A stretch of 64,000 bases of DNA from contig JAIXPH010000065.1 in assembly GCA_027486345.1 (NCBI GenBank), positions 41,721 through 105,720 on the forward strand, read 5' to 3'. Positions 60,390-64,000 of the stretch are shown here, in pieces; positions within the stretch are counted from its first letter, which is position 1; each line of letters begins with the position of its first letter. This DNA is from Paracoccaceae bacterium (GTDB lineage Bacteria > Pseudomonadota > Alphaproteobacteria > Rhodobacterales > Rhodobacteraceae). The position numbers were made by a program, and so were the translations under genes. The notes under the pieces were generated by a model. It saw only the letters and a program-made list of their open reading frames with translations. It was not told the origin of the DNA and ran no database searches.

Positions 60390-61474
60390 TGCCCCCACCC
60401 ACAGAGGCGACGTTCTTCGACGGTCACTCCGCCGCGCGGCGGGTGGTGCAGGTTTCGGCCACGTCGGACGGGCGGGCGCTTGTCCTGCAGCCCGAGCAGG
60501 GGGCCGCGATCACCTGGCCCATGGCAGATTTGCGCGCGGTGGAAGATGCCGCCGACCGCTTGGTCCTGACAATCCACCACGCCGGGGACCTTGCAGAGGC
60601 GCGGCTGAGCCTGTCAGACCCTGCGCTGATCGCATGGGTCAGGACGGCGGCACCCGACCTGCGGCGCCGGGATGTGGCGGCGGGCACCTTGCCCCGCGTG
60701 TCGCTGCGGGTGGCGGTGGCCCTGGGGGCGGTGGCACTGATCCTGTTCGTGCTGCTGCCTGCGATCTCGGACCGTCTGGCCGCGGCCCTTCCGCGGGAGC
60801 AAGAGGTCGCCTTTGGTCGCGCCGTGGTGCGTCAGATGTCTGAATTGCTGGGGGAGGGGCAGGCGGCGCTGGTCTGCGACAGTCCGATGGGAGCCGCCGC
60901 GCTGGAGCGCATGGTCGCGCGACTGACCGAGGGTCAGGATCTGGGCTATGACCTGCAAGTCTCGGTGATCGACAGCCCCGTCGTGAATGCCTTTGCCGCG
61001 CCGGGTGGCCATGTCGTGATCCTGCGCGGCCTGCTGGACGAGGCGGAGTCGGCCGATGAGGTGGCCGGGGTGCTGGCGCATGAGATCGGCCATGTCGAGG
61101 CGCGTGACGCGACCCGTCTGGCCTTTCGCGCGGCGGGCAGCGCGGGCATCCTGTCGCTTTTGTTCGGCGATGTCACCGGCGGGGCGGCGATCACGCTGGC
61201 GGGCAACCACCTGATGAGTGCCGCCTATACCCGCGAGGCCGAGGCGGCGGCAGACGGGTTTGCCCTGCGCCTGCTGTCTGACGCGGGGATCGGGACGGCA
61301 GGGTTTGCCGCGTTCTTTGACCGGATCGACGGCATGGATGGCGACTTGCCCGCCTATCTGTCCACCCATCCCGACTCTGCCCTGCGTGCGGCACAGGCCC
61401 GGTCGGCGGGCGCGGGGGGCACACCCGCCCTGACCGACCCGGACTGGCAGGCCCTACGCGCGATCTGCGACTAG
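60389..61474 (+). CDS. M48 family zinc metalloprotease, membrane-anchored
   Basis: A 361-residue peptidase with the zinc motif HEIGH in GVLAHEIGHVEARDATRLA and the third ligand Glu in YTREAEAAADGFALRLL (ExxxD form). A single transmembrane helix at about residues 105-128 (LRVAVALGAVALILFVLLPA) follows a roughly 100-residue N-terminal domain, so the catalytic part is probably periplasmic. The layout resembles BepA/LoiP/OMA1-type peptidases without TPR repeats. It is translationally coupled to the YjgN-like gene by a one-base overlap, and is convergent with the P450 gene, with two bases between stops. Confidence 0.91.
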   Translation: MPPPTEATFFDGHSAARRVVQVSATSDGRALVLQPEQGAAITWPMADLRAVEDAADRLVLTIHHAGDLAEARLSLSDPALIAWVRTAAPDLRRRDVAAGTLPRVSLRVAVALGAVALILFVLLPAISDRLAAALPREQEVAFGRAVVRQMSELLGEGQAALVCDSPMGAAALERMVARLTEGQDLGYDLQVSVIDSPVVNAFAAPGGHVVILRGLLDEAESADEVAGVLAHEIGHVEARDATRLAFRAAGSAGILSLLFGDVTGGAAITLAGNHLMSAAYTREAEAAADGFALRLLSDAGIGTAGFAAFFDRIDGMDGDLPAYLSTHPDSALRAAQARSAGAGGTPALTDPDWQALRAICD

Positions 61475-61476
61475 GG

Positions 61477-62862
61477 TCAGGCGCGGTCCACCTTCAGCCA
61501 GACGCCGCCTTCGGGGCGCAGCGTCAGGATCATCACCGGCTTGGGCAACCGCCCCGGCACCAGCGAAAAGCGGAAGCGCGCAAGCAGGGTGGCAAGGATG
61601 ATCACCGCCTCTTGCACCGCGAAATTCGCGCCGATGCAGATGCGCGGCCCGTCGCCGAAGGGCAGATAGGCGAAGCGGTCATGGCGCTTGGGTTCAAGGA
61701 ACCGATCCGGGCGGAAGGCGTCGGGGTCCTCCCACAGCTTGTGATGGCGGTGCAGCGCGTAGATCGGCAGGATCACGTTATCACCGGGCAGAACCTCACG
61801 CCCCAGCAAGCTGTCCTTGGCCTTGGCGGTGCGGGCCAGATAGGCGGCGGGCGGGTAAAGCCGCAGCGCTTCATCCACAATGCGACGGATCAGGGGCAGG
61901 CGCGCCACATCCTCGGCGGTGGCGGCGCGGTCGCCGATCACCGATTGTGCCTCGACCCGCGCCTGATCTTGGCAGGCGTGGTCATGGGCCATCAGGTAAA
62001 GCGCCCAGGACAGGGTCAAGGCCGTGGTTTCATGCCCCGCCACGATGAAGGTCAAGAGATTGTCGCGCAATTCGGCGTCGGTCATGCGCCGACCCGTGGT
62101 CGGGTCCGATCCGGCCATCAGCAGGTCCAGCAGGTCCGGCACACCCGCCGCAGGCTTGTGGCGCCGCTCGGCGATGGTGCGGTCGGCCACGGATTTGATG
62201 TCATCCATCTGCCGCGCGCCGATCAGGCGGGACGGGCGCGGCACCCAAGCGGGCACGCCGAGGATGTCCAGCAGCGACACCTTCGCGGTCTGGCCGATAT
62301 AGACCTCGATCGCGCGGTGGATGGCGTCGCGCTCAAACCCTTCGCCCCGGGAAAAGGTGACATCCGAGATCACCTCGAAGGTCGCTGTCACCATCTCGTC
62401 AAAGGCATCGACGGCGCGGCCCACCCCTGCGGCGATGCGGGCGCTGGCGCGTTCGGCGGCGGCGGTCATCACCGGGGCCAAGGCGGCCACGTTGCGATGG
62501 GAAAACACGGGGGCCGCGGTCCGGCGCTGCCAGTGCCATTCCTTGCCCTCTGCTACGAACATGGACAGGCCGATGGCGGGGGACAGGATCAGTTTGGTGA
62601 CGTCGGACTTGGGATAATTCTCCACCCGGTCGCGCAGGATGTGGCGCAGCGCGTCGGGGTCCATGACCATGTGCCAGCGCTTGCCGGTCTTGCCCGACAG
62701 GATCGGTGCATGGGTCGCCAGTTCCGGCACCAGTTCCAGGACGTTGCGCCGCCCGGTCTGCAAGGTGCCGAGGATGCCCAGCGGTTTGACCCCCAAGGGC
62801 ACGCGCACTGGGTTTGCCGTCTTGGGCGGGGCAGGGGCGAATGACGGGTCGGGGTGGGTCAC
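61477..62862 (-). CDS. Cytochrome P450
   Basis: A 461-residue P450 monooxygenase. The heme-thiolate loop is FGDGPRICIGANFA with the cysteine ligand, the K-helix ExxR is in VDEALRLYPPA, and the I-helix oxygen-binding motif is VAGHETTALTLSW. The sequence is of the CYP4/CYP102-like class of soluble bacterial enzymes that hydroxylate fatty acids or alkanes. No reductase or ferredoxin is encoded alongside, so redox partners lie elsewhere. A promoter with TTGCCG and TATACT lies just upstream. It stands alone, convergent with M48 and divergent from the lipoprotein gene. Confidence 0.94.
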   Translation of the reverse strand: MTHPDPSFAPAPPKTANPVRVPLGVKPLGILGTLQTGRRNVLELVPELATHAPILSGKTGKRWHMVMDPDALRHILRDRVENYPKSDVTKLILSPAIGLSMFVAEGKEWHWQRRTAAPVFSHRNVAALAPVMTAAAERASARIAAGVGRAVDAFDEMVTATFEVISDVTFSRGEGFERDAIHRAIEVYIGQTAKVSLLDILGVPAWVPRPSRLIGARQMDDIKSVADRTIAERRHKPAAGVPDLLDLLMAGSDPTTGRRMTDAELRDNLLTFIVAGHETTALTLSWALYLMAHDHACQDQARVEAQSVIGDRAATAEDVARLPLIRRIVDEALRLYPPAAYLARTAKAKDSLLGREVLPGDNVILPIYALHRHHKLWEDPDAFRPDRFLEPKRHDRFAYLPFGDGPRICIGANFAVQEAVIILATLLARFRFSLVPGRLPKPVMILTLRPEGGVWLKVDRA

Positions 62863-62887
62863 GGCGGTTTCCCTTCACATTCTTGAA

Positions 62888-62917
62888 AGTATATAGGGGC
62901 GCCCCCCGCCCCGGCAA
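62888..62917 (-). promoter_or_regulatory. Predicted promoter of the P450 gene
   Basis: On the minus strand TTGCCG (62917-62912), 18 bases, TATACT (62893-62888). The -10 is near consensus and stands out in a GC-rich region. It implies a short leader before ATG 62862. Confidence 0.5.
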
Positions 62918-63009
62918 AGCACGACATTGCGCCGCATCGGTCCAGCGGCTATCCCAAAGGACAACCCCTTGATGGGTGCCCATGATGCGGGCCAGAGGAT
63001 GAAGGCCGG

Positions 63010-63747
63010 ATGAAGATGGCAGGTGGCTTTATGTTTCGTTTCTCTTCGGCGGCCCTTGTCGGGTGCGCGCTGGTGCTTTCGGCCTGTGGCAAGAGCGATC
63101 TGGCCGATCCTCCGGTGCCCTTGGGCGATTTCGCGCTGGGGCTGAACATCGTGGTCGCCGACAAGGTGCAGAAGGTGCCGATCTCGCGCAACGCGACGGT
63201 CGAGGAATGGGAAGAGGTGATGACCAAGGCGGTCGAGGATCGCTTTGGCCGCTACAGCGGCCCGCGCCTTTACAACATCGGCATCGCCGTCGAAGGCTAT
63301 GCGCTGGCCCCGCCCGGCATCCCCGTCGTCGCGGCCCCGAAGTCGATTCTGGTGATCACGGCCAACGTCTGGGACGATGCCACACAGGTGAAGCTGAACC
63401 CGGAGGGAGAGCAGATCACCGTGTTCGAAAGCCTGTCGGGCGATACCGTGATCGGTACCGGGCTGACCCGAAGCAAGCGCCAGCAGATGGATGCCCTGTC
63501 CTACAATGCGGTCAAGAAGGTCGAACAGTGGTTCCTGAAACACCCGGAGTGGTTCAACATCCCGCCGGGGGCAACGGGTCCGACGCCGCCGCCGGTCTGG
63601 GACGATTCGCCCTCGGTCGCGCCGACGGCGGCCACGATGCGCCCGCCGCGCCGTCCTGCCGCCCTCATGCCCGCCGCCGCCCTGCTGCCGGTGGTGGCCG
63701 CCCCGGTGCAGGTCACGCCCCTGCCGCAAGCCACGCCACAGCCCTGA
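63010..63747 (+). CDS. Lipoprotein of unknown function, Pro-rich C-terminus
   Basis: A 245-residue lipoprotein. The signal peptide ends in the lipobox LVLSAC with the lipidated Cys26 (counting from the start chosen here). The mature domain, about residues 30-190, contains LNIVVADKVQKVPISRNATVEEWEEVM, a conserved-looking core, and SILVITANVWDDATQVKLNP. The last 55 residues are rich in Pro and Ala. I do not recognise the family with certainty. Alternative start codons are at 63016 and 63031. The gene is divergent from the P450, with 147 bp between, and is followed by a terminator and then tuf. Confidence 0.75.
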   Translation: MKMAGGFMFRFSSAALVGCALVLSACGKSDLADPPVPLGDFALGLNIVVADKVQKVPISRNATVEEWEEVMTKAVEDRFGRYSGPRLYNIGIAVEGYALAPPGIPVVAAPKSILVITANVWDDATQVKLNPEGEQITVFESLSGDTVIGTGLTRSKRQQMDALSYNAVKKVEQWFLKHPEWFNIPPGATGPTPPPVWDDSPSVAPTAATMRPPRRPAALMPAAALLPVVAAPVQVTPLPQATPQP

Positions 63748-63777
63748 GTGCCGCCCGGCACCCGAAGCGCGTGACAG

Positions 63778-63803
63778 GCGCCCGCACGCGGGCGCTTGAT
63801 TTT
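63778..63803 (+). terminator. Terminator after the lipoprotein gene
   Basis: The hairpin GCGCCCG/CGGGCGC with a small loop (63778-63795) is followed by TTGATTTT, 30 bp after the stop. It separates this gene from tuf. Confidence 0.65.
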
Positions 63804-63821
63804 CCCCATTTTGCGGCTTAA

Positions 63822-64000
<179 letters not shown>

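Overview
The window comes from an alphaproteobacterium, almost certainly a member of the Rhodobacterales (Rhodobacter/Paracoccus/Gemmobacter-like). The evidence is high GC content with strong third-position GC bias, a SAM/SAH-type riboswitch ahead of metK, the chvI-chvG-hprK-rapZ-EIIA-ptsH gene order, a likely methylsuccinyl-CoA dehydrogenase of the ethylmalonyl-CoA pathway, and three copies of a GGATAT-containing intergenic repeat. It looks like ordinary chromosome. I found no transposase, integrase, phage gene, CRISPR array, tRNA or rRNA.

Layout. 1-4.0 kb: RNase III (partial), Era, a DUF1491 protein, RecO and an MFS transporter. 4-10.5 kb: a nucleoside-diphosphate-sugar epimerase/dihydroflavonol-reductase-like enzyme and the acyl-CoA dehydrogenase (probable Mcd) on the minus strand, then a TauE/SafE permease, a class III aminotransferase and a glutamine-synthetase-like ligase on the plus strand. 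10.5-14 kb: a hybrid histidine kinase with its own HPt domain, divergent from a LuxR-type response regulator. 14-18.1 kb: a minus-strand run of Rieske oxygenase, RidA-like protein, DUF1028 protein, LysR regulator and CbiX/SirB-like chelatase. 18.2-26.8 kb: a GbpR-like LysR regulator divergent from a ChvE-GguA-GguB sugar ABC transporter, followed by GguC, a pentonate dehydratase and an aldose dehydrogenase. Together these form a transport and non-phosphorylative oxidation operon for L-arabinose and/or D-galactose. 27.4-30 kb: a two-component pair whose NtrC-like regulator has lost the sigma-54 contact motif.

31-39.2 kb holds housekeeping genes: miaB, an OmpA-like protein with an adjacent lipoprotein, phoH, ybeY, corC, lnt, and riboswitch-controlled metK. 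39.3-43.1 kb: a DUF1353 lipoprotein, a beta-lactamase-fold hydrolase, a VOC protein, a YdcZ-like membrane protein and trmB. 43.1-50.5 kb: pckA divergent from chvI-chvG-hprK-rapZ-EIIA-ptsH and an acyltransferase. This links gluconeogenesis, envelope sensing and PTS regulation. 50.5-56 kb: hbd, a DUF6473 protein, etfBA, a cobalamin adenosyltransferase, a small twin-helix membrane protein and an SDR. Hbd, ETF and adenosylcobalamin all serve acetyl-CoA/ethylmalonyl-CoA metabolism, to which the probable Mcd at 5-6.7 kb belongs. 56.1-64 kb: an SH3-domain protein, parC, a YjgN/M48 pair, a P450, a lipoprotein and the start of EF-Tu.

The least explained structures are four consecutive near-identical-loop palindromes at 50480-50591, a perfect AT-rich palindrome ahead of the Rieske gene run, a shared cysteine-bounded motif in the adjacent OmpA-like protein and lipoprotein, and the atypical NtrC-like regulator. 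I did not find a clearly new multi-gene system, and I say so rather than stretch one.
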